Shown piece by piece: positions 9,038 through 18,268 of a DNA stretch of 64,000 nucleotides. The stretch comes from Paenibacillus hexagrammi. Lineage in GTDB: Bacteria; Bacillota; Bacilli; Paenibacillales; NBRC-103111. Where the stretch lies: positions 4,912,501 through 4,976,500 of the forward strand of contig NZ_CP090978.1 of NCBI RefSeq assembly GCF_021513275.1, read 5' to 3'. How positions within the stretch are numbered: position 1 is the first letter of the stretch; each line of letters opens with the position of its first letter. The position numbers and the translations under genes were made by a program. The notes beneath the pieces were generated by a model. The model made no database searches. It was not told the DNA's origin and saw only the letters and a list, made by a program, of their open reading frames with translations.

Positions 9038-10663
9038 TTATTTGTTATTTTTTTTGAAGTTATCATACGCATTTTGGTAGATAGTCAAGTAATCCTTCAG
9101 CCCGATCTGATCAAGTTTCTTCAAATAACTATCCCAATCGTTTTCAATGCCGCCATCCATCAGCCATTTCGCTTTCATCTGTTTGGTGTATTCTTTCAGC
9201 TGTGTCTCAATCTGATTGACTTTTTCCAACTCATCGGCAGGGAGGAAGACAAATGGATAGTTCTCTTTAACCTGGTAAGGGAAGTAATACTTCTGCAGTT
9301 CATCCAAACGCTGTTTTGCACGAGGCTCCATGTCCACAAGTGTTCCGAATTGATCTTTCGTTACAGCCAAAGGTCCACCAGGTGCCACTTTATTACGGTA
9401 CTCCCCGGCGGTTGTGCCGTCAGGGACCGGCAAATTCACAAGCTTACCGTTTTCTTCCTTATAAACCTCGCCGATCGGTCCCCAGTGTGCTTGAATACCT
9501 GTCTTCGGATCGTATAATTGGTCAACCCAGCGTGCCGTAATTTCTGGGCTTTTATTAGCTTTCGTAATGACGAAGGAATCACGGGTATACTCCGAATAAT
9601 TGGTCTTACCGATGACGATATTGCCTTCTTTATTTTTAAGTGGAGGTAGTAGCGCATAGTCTTTCATACGACTTTCACCCACAATTTCCGGACCTTCCCA
9701 CCAAATAAATGAACCTAATGTTTCATCCGCTGTTTTCCCTTTCGCTTGCAGCTTCTGGGCATCGACTGTCGCAAACTCAGGGTCAATCAGACCTTCTTCG
9801 TACCATTTATGAAAGTAAGCGATTGCTTCTTTATACTCGGGTAGAGCAACAGAGTACAGCACTTTGCCATCTTTTACGATGCGATGATCATCTTGCGTTA
9901 CGTCAGGCGCCCCGAACATTCCAAGTAAATCCCCTTCGTTGCCGCACCAACCTTGAAACCAGAAGGACAATGGAATTACCGTTCCTTTACCGTTCACATT
10001 ATTATCTTTAAACGCCTTGAGAACGTCGTGATATTCATCTAGGGTAGTCGGCATTTTCAGATTCAGTTTATCCAGCCATGCTTTATTAATAAACATTTGA
10101 TTCGGCATATTGATCAAGTTCATTTCTTCAGCATATGGAAGAGAATAAATGTGTCCGTCAGGAGCAGTAACAATGGCCTTCAGGTCCGGTCTTTTCTCAA
10201 ATAAAGCCTTTAAGTTGGGCATGTACTGATCGATCAGCTTTTCAAGCGGAATGATCGTCCCCTCACCGCCGAGCTTGATTAGATCAAAATCGGTGAATTG
10301 AGCGTTATAAAAAGCGTCTGGCAGATCGTTAGTCGCGATCAGAATGTTTTTCTTCTCCTGATATCCATCCGACGGAATGTTGTTCCATTCAATGTGTACA
10401 TTAGATTGATTTTCAAGATTCTTAAAAAAAGTCATGTCCCCGAAGCTCGGAGCCATAGGATTTTTGGGAGAAACGAAATTTAGAGTAACTTTGTCTTTTA
10501 CAATAGGATAACCTGTTGTATTGATTTCGGCCGTCGACGAAGCATTCTTGCCATTCTTAGTAGCTGAAGCAGTGTCAGTATTGGAATTGTTTTTAGAACA
10601 TCCTGTAAAGAGTACACTTGCGGAAACTACTAAAATTAAAGATGTTGCCAGGCATTTTTTCAT
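9038..10663 (-). CDS. Sugar-binding lipoprotein of ABC importer (YtcQ/LplA type)
   Basis: A 541-residue extracellular solute-binding protein. The N-terminus is a lipoprotein signal ending in LFTGC with Cys22 as the lipidation site, followed by a Ser/Asn/Thr-rich linker. The body has the large two-lobed layout of the family 1 binding proteins used by LplBC-type importers, and about 540 residues is the usual length for this Paenibacillus-rich group. The ATG at 10663 is preceded by GGGAGG. It follows the two permease genes on the same strand, as is usual for this transporter type, with no ATPase gene nearby. Substrate, probably fructo-oligosaccharides or sucrose, is inferred from the GH32 and fructokinase genes downstream. 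Confidence 0.92.
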   Translation of the reverse strand: MKKCLATSLILVVSASVLFTGCSKNNSNTDTASATKNGKNASSTAEINTTGYPIVKDKVTLNFVSPKNPMAPSFGDMTFFKNLENQSNVHIEWNNIPSDGYQEKKNILIATNDLPDAFYNAQFTDFDLIKLGGEGTIIPLEKLIDQYMPNLKALFEKRPDLKAIVTAPDGHIYSLPYAEEMNLINMPNQMFINKAWLDKLNLKMPTTLDEYHDVLKAFKDNNVNGKGTVIPLSFWFQGWCGNEGDLLGMFGAPDVTQDDHRIVKDGKVLYSVALPEYKEAIAYFHKWYEEGLIDPEFATVDAQKLQAKGKTADETLGSFIWWEGPEIVGESRMKDYALLPPLKNKEGNIVIGKTNYSEYTRDSFVITKANKSPEITARWVDQLYDPKTGIQAHWGPIGEVYKEENGKLVNLPVPDGTTAGEYRNKVAPGGPLAVTKDQFGTLVDMEPRAKQRLDELQKYYFPYQVKENYPFVFLPADELEKVNQIETQLKEYTKQMKAKWLMDGGIENDWDSYLKKLDQIGLKDYLTIYQNAYDNFKKNNK

Positions 10664-10792
10664 TTGTTTTTTGCCTCCCTTTTTTAATAAACATTCTTAT
10701 ATGAACCAATGTCCCTGTCTGACAACCTTCCCAAGGCCCACCCAGGAAGAACCACCTCCTTAGTGTAATGAGATGTACGATCATCTATCGGA

Positions 10793-11701
10793 CTAACCTT
10801 TCACGCTGCCAATCATAACTCCCTTGACAAAGTATCGCTGCATAAATGGATACACAACCAACAAAGGTAATGATGCTACAACGATAACACCATACTTCAA
10901 TAGATTCGCAATCCTCTGTTGTACGTCCGCTGATTGCACATCTGTAACAAATTTGCTGGCTAACTCATTCTGGACAACGAGGATATTGCGCAGCACCAGC
11001 TGTAAAGGATACATTTTTTCATCGCCTAAATAGATCAGTGCATCAAAGAATGAATTCCAATAGCCAACAGCGTAAAACAACGCTAACACCGCGATAATAG
11101 ATTGTGACAATGGCATCACGATTCTTAAAAAGAATGTGGTGTCTGAGCATCCGTCAATCTTCGCCTGCTCAAGCAATTCAATCGGAATTGTCTCCTGGAA
11201 AAATGTCCTGGCGATAATGATATTGAATAAAGAGACCGCTTTCGGTAAAATTAATGCCCACATGGTGTTTACCAAATGCAGCTTTTTAACGACGAGATAC
11301 GTAGGAATTAGACCACCAGAGAAAAACATTGTAACTAACAGATACAACATAATGACCTGACGTCCATACAAATCTTTACGAGAAAGTGCATACCCTGCTA
11401 GTAGGGTTAACAGCACGTTAATGGTAGTTCCGACAGTTGTGTATAGTATTGTATTTTTGTAGCCTATCCAGATACTGCTTTCTTTGAACAGCCGCATGTA
11501 TCCCTCTAGTGTTACCCCTTTAGGCAAGATCCACATTTCTCCGTTTAAAACCGCTGAGGGATCACTGAATGAAGCTATAAAAACAAAATACAAAGGGTAA
11601 ATAACAAGCAGTGCAATTACGGTCAAGACAGTGTAATTAAGAACATCGAAACCAATGTCACTGCGTGATCGCAATGATGTTTCTGATTGACTGACGGACA
11701 T
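10793..11701 (-). CDS. Sugar ABC transporter permease, LplC/YtcP type
   Basis: A 302-residue inner-membrane permease with six predicted membrane spans; the first begins near residue 22. The EAA-type cytoplasmic loop is visible near residue 190 (LLEQAKIDGCSDTTFF), which docks on the ATPase. The C-terminal YPFMQRYFVKGVMIGSVKG ending is typical of LplC-like subunits. GGGGAG precedes the ATG by 7 bases. It lies 12 bases after the partner permease, so the two are co-transcribed and form the heterodimeric channel for the lipoprotein encoded next. Confidence 0.92.
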   Translation of the reverse strand: MSVSQSETSLRSRSDIGFDVLNYTVLTVIALLVIYPLYFVFIASFSDPSAVLNGEMWILPKGVTLEGYMRLFKESSIWIGYKNTILYTTVGTTINVLLTLLAGYALSRKDLYGRQVIMLYLLVTMFFSGGLIPTYLVVKKLHLVNTMWALILPKAVSLFNIIIARTFFQETIPIELLEQAKIDGCSDTTFFLRIVMPLSQSIIAVLALFYAVGYWNSFFDALIYLGDEKMYPLQLVLRNILVVQNELASKFVTDVQSADVQQRIANLLKYGVIVVASLPLLVVYPFMQRYFVKGVMIGSVKG

Positions 11702-11713
11702 ATTACAACTCCC

Positions 11714-12676
11714 CTAGAACAAACTTGTGTTGGACAACTTCTTGGCAGCTTTGTTTACGACAACTAGTAAGATTAAATTAATGACGGAATTGAATAACCC
11801 GACTGCTGTAGAGAAACTATACTGAGATTGCTTTAAACCGACTTTGTATACGTAAGTTGAGATGATTTCTGAAGTAGGCAGATTGGTAGGCGTTTGGAGC
11901 AGATAAGCCTTTTCGAAACCAATATTCATCACATTTCCAACCGCGAGAATTAGCAGGATCACAGCTGTTGGCATAATGGACGGGACATCTACATGTAAAA
12001 CACGCTGCCATTTCGTCGCTCCATCGACGATTGCCGCTTCATGAATTTCGGGATTGACGCCAGCCAGCGCGGCCAGATAGATAATCGCACCGAAGCCTGT
12101 CCCTTGCCACACATCAGAGAGAATGTAGATGGCTTTGAAATATTCCGGCTTGGACATAAATAAGATTGGCTGCTGACCGCTTAGATGAACAACCGCCTGA
12201 TTAATAATTCCCGTCGGTGACAGAAACACCAGAATCATTCCCGATAAAACAACAGTAGAAATAAAGAAAGGTGCATATACCGTTGTTTGTACAAACTTTT
12301 TGAAGCGTAAATTCGTCACCTGATTCAGCGAAAGCGCAAGAATGATAGGAAGTGGAAAGGTTACCAAAAGGCCGATTACACTAAGACCCAACGTATTTCT
12401 AATCAACTGCCAAAAATTAAATGATGTAAAAAAACGTTCAAAATGCTTAAATCCGACCCAGGGACTGTCCATAATTCCTTTTGCCACCGAAAAATCTTTG
12501 AAAGCAATCGTCACACCATACATAGGCCAGTACGCAAATATGGCAAAAAATACAATTGTGGGAAGTAAAAATAAATACAATTGATAATTACCCGCAATAG
12601 CTTTCATCCGTCGTTTCAAGTTACTTTGGGAAACCTTAGGCTTTTTATGAGCCATGGTCACAGAAGTGTACTTCAT
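11714..12676 (-). CDS. Sugar ABC transporter permease, LplB type
   Basis: A 320-residue permease, the first gene of the transporter operon. The N-terminus is basic, then six membrane spans; YLFLLPTIVFFAIFAYWPMYG near residue 35 is the characteristic first span of LplB-like proteins, and the EAA loop reads EIHEAAIVDGATKWQR near residue 215. It pairs with the LplC-type protein that follows after 12 bases. GAGAGG lies 10 bases before the ATG. Two LacI-type operators sit in the 151-base gap upstream, so this gene should be the regulated entry point of the fructan operon. Confidence 0.92.
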   Translation of the reverse strand: MKYTSVTMAHKKPKVSQSNLKRRMKAIAGNYQLYLFLLPTIVFFAIFAYWPMYGVTIAFKDFSVAKGIMDSPWVGFKHFERFFTSFNFWQLIRNTLGLSVIGLLVTFPLPIILALSLNQVTNLRFKKFVQTTVYAPFFISTVVLSGMILVFLSPTGIINQAVVHLSGQQPILFMSKPEYFKAIYILSDVWQGTGFGAIIYLAALAGVNPEIHEAAIVDGATKWQRVLHVDVPSIMPTAVILLILAVGNVMNIGFEKAYLLQTPTNLPTSEIISTYVYKVGLKQSQYSFSTAVGLFNSVINLILLVVVNKAAKKLSNTSLF

Positions 12677-12706
12677 GATATGTCTACCTCTCTTTTTGAA
12701 GTATAA

Positions 12707-12725
12707 ATAGAAACGTTTCCAAAAT
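12707..12725. promoter_or_regulatory. LacI-type operator, promoter-proximal to the transporter
   Basis: ATAGAAACGTTTCCAAAAT matches the shared operator core GAAACGTTTCC, with one change in the left arm. It lies 31 bases before the LplB-type start, close enough to block transcription start or elongation. Confidence 0.7.
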
Positions 12726-12774
12726 AGCTATTGAAAACCACTTTTCCAAGTTAATCATGAAGATTTGGAAGTTG

Positions 12775-12793
12775 TTTTTGAAACGTTTCCAAA
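12775..12793. promoter_or_regulatory. LacI-type operator, second copy
   Basis: TTTTTGAAACGTTTCCAAA is identical over 19 bases to the site before the giant GH32 gene. Its centre is about 68 bases from that of the neighbouring site, roughly 6.5 helical turns, so a looped repressor complex is conceivable. Confidence 0.75.
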
Positions 12794-12827
12794 TCTTTCA
12801 AAAAACTTACCTGTTCCTTTTAAGCAA

Positions 12828-13797
12828 TCAGGTAGTTTCACCTGGCCTAAATTGAACAGGGATCCGATACGTCTCTTGCTCGAGCACCTGCCCGTCAATT
12901 TTTCGTAGAAGCAGCCTCACCGATGTCCGAGCCATCTCTTCAACTGGCTGACGAATCGTAGATAATATGGGGTGAAATAAATGGGTGTCCTGAATGCCGT
13001 CATACCCGATCACTTTTACATCCTCCGGAACCCTAATCCCGTATTTCTGCGCTTGATCAATGTATGTAGCCGCGAACATATCCGTTATTGCAAAAACCCC
13101 ATCCACTTCACGGTATTCCCTAACTTTAAAAAAGTTACCGAAGTATTTCAGTTCATCCATAATCGGGTCCGGCTCTTCATACACAATATACTTGACCCCA
13201 AGCTCTTCCGCTTCATCGATAAACCCTTTTTTCGCAGCATCGTTTCACTGAATACGGAAGTTACAACTCCCAGAAAGGCCGGCTTCTTAACACCAGCTTT
13301 GACCAACTCCCTTAGAGCAAGCCTCCCGCCGTTATAGTTGTCTGAAGTCACGCAGGTAATGGATTTAGAAAAATGGCGGTCAATGCTTACAATCGGAATA
13401 TCCGTATTCATGCTGCTTTCAATCTCATTGTAAGTAATACCGAGAATGCCAGCCACTTTGTTTTGGTTCAGCACATCAAAATAATAGAGCTCCTTCGAAG
13501 GCTTGCCCCCGCTATTGCAAAGTATGAGTTTAAAGCCTTCACGGTCCAACTCATCCTCGATATAATACGCCAGCTCAGAAAAAATGGATTCCAGATACTG
13601 GGCAGCAGTAAAGCGACTAAGTTTGACTTTTGCATTTTGAAATTTCTAGCCACTTCATTCGGTGTATAGTTTAAAACTTTTATCGCTTCCATTACCTTCT
13701 CTCGAGTCTTCGGCTTCACTGAATAATTGTTAATGACTCGGGATACGGTCCCAACACCAACACCGGCTAGATCTGCAACGTCCTTTAAACTCGCCAC
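12828..13797 (-). pseudogene. LacI-family repressor of the fructan locus, two frameshifts as sequenced
   Basis: Three overlapping frames join into one LacI-type protein of about 323 residues. Residues 1-60 are a clear HTH (SLKDVADLAGVGVGTVSRV) with the hinge; the rest is the periplasmic-binding-like sensor ending with IRQPVEEMARTSVRLLLRK. The start is a GTG (13797) after GGGGG. The first break lies in a run of six A at 13579-13584 (minus-strand T6), where T7 would restore PFFSELAYYIEDEL. The second is near 13243-13245, where one extra base restores DAAKKGFIDEAEEL. Both repairs add one base in or beside a short homopolymer. I therefore think the gene is intact and the sequence wrong, but a real inactivation would make the locus constitutive. 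An operator at 13850-13865 suggests autoregulation. Confidence 0.85.
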
Positions 13798-13849
13798 ACG
13801 AACACCCCCACTTGCTTTCTCTTTGTTGTTACATTCATATTAGCACGAT

Positions 13850-13865
13850 TTTGGAAACGTTTCAA
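13850..13865. promoter_or_regulatory. LacI-type operator before the regulator gene
   Basis: Read on the minus strand this is TTGAAACGTTTCCAAA, the same 16-base core as the sites before the giant GH32 gene and the transporter. It lies 52 bases upstream of the GTG start, consistent with autoregulation. Confidence 0.75.
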
Positions 13866-14012
13866 TAATAAAAATTAATGTTCATGTTTTGAAAGAAACT
13901 AAGGGCCAAAGACTGAGAGTGGAATCCCACTCTGGCATCAGCATGAGTTTTGCGATACATGTTTGATCCTGAATCTGACTTCTGGTGTTGCAGATATATC
14001 CAAAAATAAAAA

Positions 14013-14050
14013 AATCAATACTAGCAAGGTGCATCCTGCTAGTACTGATT
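14013..14050 (-). terminator. Rho-independent terminator after the methyltransferase gene
   Basis: AATCA-A-TACTAGCA pairs with TGCTAGTA-C-TGATT around a 10-base loop. On the minus strand it is followed by a T-rich run. It ends the ktrA-like/methyltransferase unit. The rest of the interval from the repressor to 14096 holds only the operator at 13850. Confidence 0.8.
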
Positions 14051-14096
14051 CAAATAATTGTCTCAAATTATCACAGTGAATTACAACTCACAACGA

Positions 14097-14897
14097 TCAT
14101 GGTAACTCCGAAACCAACCGCTGCCGCGAAGCCTCAAACAGCAGCACTGTCGCCGCCATTGCAACATTCAGCGACTCGGCCTTGCCCTGCATCGGGATGA
14201 TCACCTGCACATCCGACAGCGCCGCCACCTCGGGCGAGACGCCCTTCGCTTCGTTGCCCATGACCAGCCACGTCGGCTGGCGCAGGTCCGTTTCGTAGCA
14301 CGAGCGCTGCGCCTGCAGGCTCGTGGTGACCAAACGCATGCCGCGCTCCCGGGCGCGCGGCAGCAGTTCCTGCAGATCCGCCTCCACGATCGGCAGATGA
14401 TAGAGCGATCCCATCGTCGAGCGGATCGTCTTGGGATTGTACAGATCGACCGTGCCTCGGCCGATCACAACAGCACCGGCGCCGACCGCATCGGCGCTTC
14501 GAATGATCGTGCCGAGATTGCCTGGATCCTGGACGCCGTCCAGGATTACGGCCAAATCCGGCCGGGCTTCAAGCAGCTCGTCAGCGGTCATGCCTCGCTT
14601 GGCCACTACGGCGAATACGCCCTGCGGGGTCTGCGTATCCGAGCATTTCTCAAGGACTGCCTGACTCACGGCAATCCATTCCACGGCCACTCCGGCTGCT
14701 TCCAGCAAGCCGGAGGGCAGGTCTTTGTCTACGCTGTAGACAACGCACTCCACGGCAGCGCCGGAACGAAGCGCTTCTTCTACCAAGTGATACCCTTCAA
14801 TCAGGTATCTCCCCTGCTTATCACGGCCGCGGCGCTCCAGCAGCTGCGCCCATTCTTTGACCCGGGGATTTTGAACCGACATAATTTCAATATGCAT
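14097..14897 (-). CDS. TrmH/SpoU-family RNA 2'-O-ribose methyltransferase
   Basis: A 266-residue SPOUT methyltransferase that would methylate a ribose in rRNA or tRNA using SAM. The N-terminal substrate-binding part (residues 1-95) has SVQNPRVKEW and the RYLIEGYHLVEEAL motif. The C-terminal knot carries the three SpoU motifs: LDGVQDPGNLGTIIRSADA near 120-140, MGNEAKGVS near 220, and IIPMQGKAESLNVAMAA near 235-250. GGAG lies 8 bases before the ATG. It starts 5 bases after the KtrA-like gene, so they are co-transcribed. The gene is distinctly GC-rich compared with the fructan genes. The exact RNA target cannot be told. Confidence 0.92.
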   Translation of the reverse strand: MHIEIMSVQNPRVKEWAQLLERRGRDKQGRYLIEGYHLVEEALRSGAAVECVVYSVDKDLPSGLLEAAGVAVEWIAVSQAVLEKCSDTQTPQGVFAVVAKRGMTADELLEARPDLAVILDGVQDPGNLGTIIRSADAVGAGAVVIGRGTVDLYNPKTIRSTMGSLYHLPIVEADLQELLPRARERGMRLVTTSLQAQRSCYETDLRQPTWLVMGNEAKGVSPEVAALSDVQVIIPMQGKAESLNVAMAATVLLFEASRQRLVSELP

Positions 14898-14902
14898 ATA
14901 TA

Positions 14903-15574
14903 TTACTCCGCGAAAGTCACTTCAAAATGTTGAAGATCTGTATTTTTTCCTACGATAACTAAAATATCCTCATCAGTTAGCGGATCTTCCGCACTTGGAG
15001 GAATGACCAACTTCTGATCTTGTTTAATCGCAATCACGTTACATCCATACTTGGCGCGAATATCAAGCTGCCGCAGGCTTCTGCCGAGCATATGCTTGGA
15101 AGCCTGAATCTCTACAATGCTGTAATCCGCAGAAAGCTCGATATAATCGAGAATATTGGATGAAATGAGGTGGTGGGCAACGCGCTGCCCCATATCCCGC
15201 TCCGGAAAAATGACCTTGTCCGCGCCGATTTTTTTCAGCACTTTTCCATGAAGATCATTGACGGCCTTCACTACAATTGTAGCAATGCCCATTTCCTTCA
15301 GAATTAATGTAGTTAAGATACTCGCCTGAATATCCTCCCCGATGGCTACAACCACAACATCAAAATTACGGATGCCCAGAGCCCGAAGCGCATCTTCGTC
15401 GGTAGAATCAGCCTGTACCGCATGAGTAACAAGCATGGAAACATCTTGTACGACGCTTTCACGATGATCGATAGCAAGTACCTCAAAGCCAAGCTGTGAT
15501 AGGGTTTTGGCTACACTCGAGCCGAATCTTCCCATGCCGATAATGGCAAACTGCTTTTTCATTTGCTGCTCCAT
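14903..15574 (-). CDS. KtrA-like potassium uptake regulator (TrkA-N/TrkA-C)
   Basis: About 223 residues. The N-terminal Rossmann (RCK) domain opens with FAIIGMGRFGSSVAKTL, the nucleotide-binding glycine motif, with an acidic AIDH at the second strand. The C-terminal TrkA-C domain covers about residues 140-220. Such proteins form an octameric ring on the cytoplasmic face of a KtrB/KtrD potassium channel and gate it with ATP/ADP or c-di-AMP. No channel gene is in the window. Two ATG starts are plausible: 15574 (GGAG 9 bases before) and 15562 (GGAG 6 bases before). The methyltransferase gene follows after 5 bases. Confidence 0.88.
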   Translation of the reverse strand: MEQQMKKQFAIIGMGRFGSSVAKTLSQLGFEVLAIDHRESVVQDVSMLVTHAVQADSTDEDALRALGIRNFDVVVVAIGEDIQASILTTLILKEMGIATIVVKAVNDLHGKVLKKIGADKVIFPERDMGQRVAHHLISSNILDYIELSADYSIVEIQASKHMLGRSLRQLDIRAKYGCNVIAIKQDQKLVIPPSAEDPLTDEDILVIVGKNTDLQHFEVTFAE

Positions 15575-15717
15575 CCTTCCATGCTCCACATAATCTAACG
15601 ATTATTATAACACACTGCCAAAGCCATCTCACTTTTCACCTAGCAATGGTAAGCATGAAGCTCCCCCAACTTGCGCATATTAGGAGAGATAACGAAATGG
15701 AAGCGAGGTTTCTCCGA

Positions 15718-15921
15718 ATGAACATTAATCTTAGACAGGCCATCCTGCAGCGTGTCCAAAATAAATCGAATGACGAGCTTCAAGAAATTATCGAGGATTC
15801 CATTGGCGGAGAAGAGCGTGTACTTCCTGGGCTGGGCGTACTTTTTGAGATTATTTGGCAGCACAGCGATGAATCTATTCAAAATGAGCTTGTAGGTACG
15901 CTAAAGGACCACCTGCAGTAA
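15718..15921 (+). CDS. sspI: Small acid-soluble spore protein, SspI family
   Basis: A 67-residue protein matching SspI from end to end: NLRQAILQRV at the N-terminus, DELQEIIEDSIG in the middle, then LPGLGVLFEIIWQHS. SspI is a minor spore-core protein made in the forespore. I start at the ATG at 15718 because the family begins with this M-x-x-NLRQAI; an in-frame ATG at 15697 has a better AGGAGAG ribosome site and would add seven residues. It is convergent with the phosphatase on its right. Confidence 0.88.
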   Translation: MNINLRQAILQRVQNKSNDELQEIIEDSIGGEERVLPGLGVLFEIIWQHSDESIQNELVGTLKDHLQ

Positions 15922-16185
15922 GCATTGTGCGGAAACTATCCATAGGAAAGACCGCTGTATAGGGGTGAGTCAACAGGAAGTTTGCAATGGTAGTGCTTGC
16001 TGCTTGCTGCTTGCTTGCTTAAGCAAATATTGCCTTACCCGCACATGTTCTCAACAAGCCAGGGGGTAGCGTATCCAAGCTTCCCTTGGCTATTTAATTC
16101 CTTAGTGCTTTTCTGCCAGCCAGCATAAATCTTCTTCCTCTGGACCCCATTCATGTACTTAAGTTCACTTTGAAGCCCATCAAAA

Positions 16186-16920
16186 CTAAGTCTCATCATC
16201 CGGGAATGAGCAAGCAGCCGGTACCCTCACGTTTAATCGGCGAGGAGCTGTGCCTGCAAGAAAGTCATTCCAATTGCGCTGTACAACTTCCAACACATCC
16301 CAAAACGTTTGAAACGGATAAAACTCCGTTCCTTCCTCCGTTAAATACCTTACCAAGCTGGATCTAGCGAAAATCCAATCCGCAAACGCAGAGCCGTAAT
16401 AATCGCTGCCCCCATCCCCTATGTAAATAATACTCCAGCCATCCTGCTTCAGCTTTCTCACCACACTTGCCTTGCAGCACCCGCACCATTTGCAAGCAGC
16501 ATTATCATTTTGCAAGCCATACCGCAGCTCACCATTGTCCGAATAAGTAATCGGGTTGCTAATCACCTGTTCGGCTTCCACCTGAAGTCGATCCAAAATA
16601 CGCTCGATATAATAAATCAGCCCGTCGCTAAGGATCGTAACAGGCACCTGCTCCCCTTTGCAAAAGGAAAGAAAGTCTAGCGCCCCATCCCGGAGTTCTT
16701 TGTCCTCAATCAGACGGTCGACCTGCTCGCGTTTACCTTCAAGCAGCGGTGTAGATGCCTCAATCCATGTATAGGAACCGATCTCTTTGCGCTTGAACCT
16801 GGCAAGCACTTCAATCAGCTGTGACTCTTGTTCCACGCCCAATTGCTTCATAATCGTGCTGCCGACGTCCTGCTCCATCAAGGTTCCGTCAAAATCCGTG
16901 ACTACCGCTATTTTGTTCAA
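16186..16920 (-). CDS. HAD-family phosphatase, MtnX-like
   Basis: About 244 residues. The HAD nucleophile motif is DFDGT (D9, D11), with the threonine/serine motif in TILSDGL near 105 and the Mg-binding GDGGSDYYGS near 180. The cap insert and the C-terminal FARSSLVRYL and FYPFQTF match MtnX, the methionine-salvage hydroxyketo-methylthiopentenyl-phosphate phosphatase, as I recall it. A CKWCGCCK cluster sits near residue 150. I choose the TTG at 16920, since GGAG lies 9 bases upstream and the protein then begins directly before the first strand; the longer GTG start at 16956 overlaps that ribosome site. No other methionine-salvage gene is nearby, so the substrate is uncertain. Confidence 0.8.
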   Translation of the reverse strand: MNKIAVVTDFDGTLMEQDVGSTIMKQLGVEQESQLIEVLARFKRKEIGSYTWIEASTPLLEGKREQVDRLIEDKELRDGALDFLSFCKGEQVPVTILSDGLIYYIERILDRLQVEAEQVISNPITYSDNGELRYGLQNDNAACKWCGCCKASVVRKLKQDGWSIIYIGDGGSDYYGSAFADWIFARSSLVRYLTEEGTEFYPFQTFWDVLEVVQRNWNDFLAGTAPRRLNVRVPAACSFPDDET

Positions 16921-17012
16921 AATCGTACAACTCCTTCCGTATTGCTCCCACTCCACATCGAAAATTCAAAATGCCCCCTTCAATGCGAAGGAGGCACTTA
17001 CTTATAGAGTGA

Positions 17013-18107
17013 TTATAGCACGGAATACGCTTCAAGAGGAGCAGGCTTCTCGCAGCTGCTGTGCATGAGATAGTGCTTGCCTTCACTGGACGCGTCATGG
17101 AAACCGTGCATAGCTTCCAGCACATGATAAGCAAGCTGGCCGTTAGCGCGGTGCGCACGCGTATCGCCATCGAGAATGGCTTGCGCCATAGCCGCTACGC
17201 CTAAGCCGCGGCAGTTTTCGGTGTAGCCATGCGTCAGCGGAATCGGCTCCCAATCGCCGCCATGCTTGCGTATGTACACAGGTCCGCCGAATGTGTTCGG
17301 ATCAGGTACTCGGAGCGAGGCCTTGCTTCCGTAAATCTCAATGTTCGGCAGATTCGTGCCTCCCGAGATGTCAAAGCTTGTCACCAAGGTTGCAATCGCG
17401 CCGCTATGGAAATCAAGTACACCAGCGACATGTGTAGGCACTTCAACCTGAATCTTTTGCCCGCGCTTCTTCTCGCTCGTAATCGTACGCTCCGGGTAGC
17501 TGATTCCAGCTGATCCTGTCACGCGGCGAATCGGTCCGAGCAAAGCGACCAGCGCTGTCAAATAGTAAGGTCCCATATCGAACATTGGACCTCCGCCCTG
17601 CTGATAGTAAAACTCCGGATCCGGATGCCAGAATTCATGGCCTCTGCTCATCATAAAAGCAGTCCCTGCAATCGGCGTACCGATCCAGCCGTCTTCGATC
17701 AGCTTGCGGCATGTCTGAATACCTCCGCCCAGGAACGTATCAGGAGCGCTGCCGACCAGCAATCCCTTGCTTTGGGCCTTCTCCAGGATAGCGCGGCCTT
17801 CCTCACGTGTTACGGCAAGCGGCTTTTCCACATAAACATGCTTCCCTGCTTCCAGCACTTGCAGACATACTTCCGCATGTGCTGCGGGAATTGTTAAATT
17901 AATGACGATCTGAATGGAAGGATCCGCCAGCAGTTCGCTGACTGAGTAAGCTTTTTCAATACCGAATTCCTCAGCGCGCGCCTTGGCCCGGTTCACATCC
18001 AGATCCGCGCAAGCGGAAAGCTCCAACTGAGAAAAGGTTGGTATGTTTTTCATATAAATAGCACTGATGTTGCCGCAACCGATGATGCCCACTTTTAATT
18101 TGCCCAT
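17013..18107 (-). CDS. Gfo/Idh/MocA-family oxidoreductase
   Basis: About 364 residues. The N-terminal Rossmann fold has [10 protein letters not shown], followed by the family's [15 protein letters not shown] motif near residues 92-106 with the active-site Lys. The C-terminal sheet domain carries [20 protein letters not shown] near 180. Such enzymes oxidise or reduce sugars, inositols or amino-sugar derivatives with NAD(P). I start at the ATG at 18107; upstream frame has no better ribosome site than GGGAGG at this point. It is the last gene of a unit with a ThuA-like gene and a second Gfo/Idh/MocA gene. Substrate unknown. Confidence 0.88.
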   Translation of the reverse strand: MGKLKVGIIGCGNISAIYMKNIPTFSQLELSACADLDVNRAKARAEEFGIEKAYSVSELLADPSIQIVINLTIPAAHAEVCLQVLEAGKHVYVEKPLAVTREEGRAILEKAQSKGLLVGSAPDTFLGGGIQTCRKLIEDGWIGTPIAGTAFMMSRGHEFWHPDPEFYYQQGGGPMFDMGPYYLTALVALLGPIRRVTGSAGISYPERTITSEKKRGQKIQVEVPTHVAGVLDFHSGAIATLVTSFDISGGTNLPNIEIYGSKASLRVPDPNTFGGPVYIRKHGGDWEPIPLTHGYTENCRGLGVAAMAQAILDGDTRAHRANGQLAYHVLEAMHGFHDASSEGKHYLMHSSCEKPAPLEAYSVL

Positions 18108-18268
18108 AACTCCATCGATCCTCCCGATCTGTCTTCGATCTGCTCTGCTTTTAATGAGCTTATCATTAGGTCCCATTCTGCTGTCTTATTGTGCAAGCTG
18201 CCTTGAGATACTTATTGTCTATCTTGAGGTCCTCCATCTATCATGCAATCGTGCTTCTAGCATGGAAG

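Noticed and set aside
13148..13549. Separate short proteins in the repressor region
   Set aside because: The three frames follow each other as one LacI protein; the breaks coincide with short runs.
16002..16022. GCTTGCTGCTTGC-type short repeat
   Set aside because: Only a short run of a 4-7 base word between genes, with no gene or hairpin linked to it.
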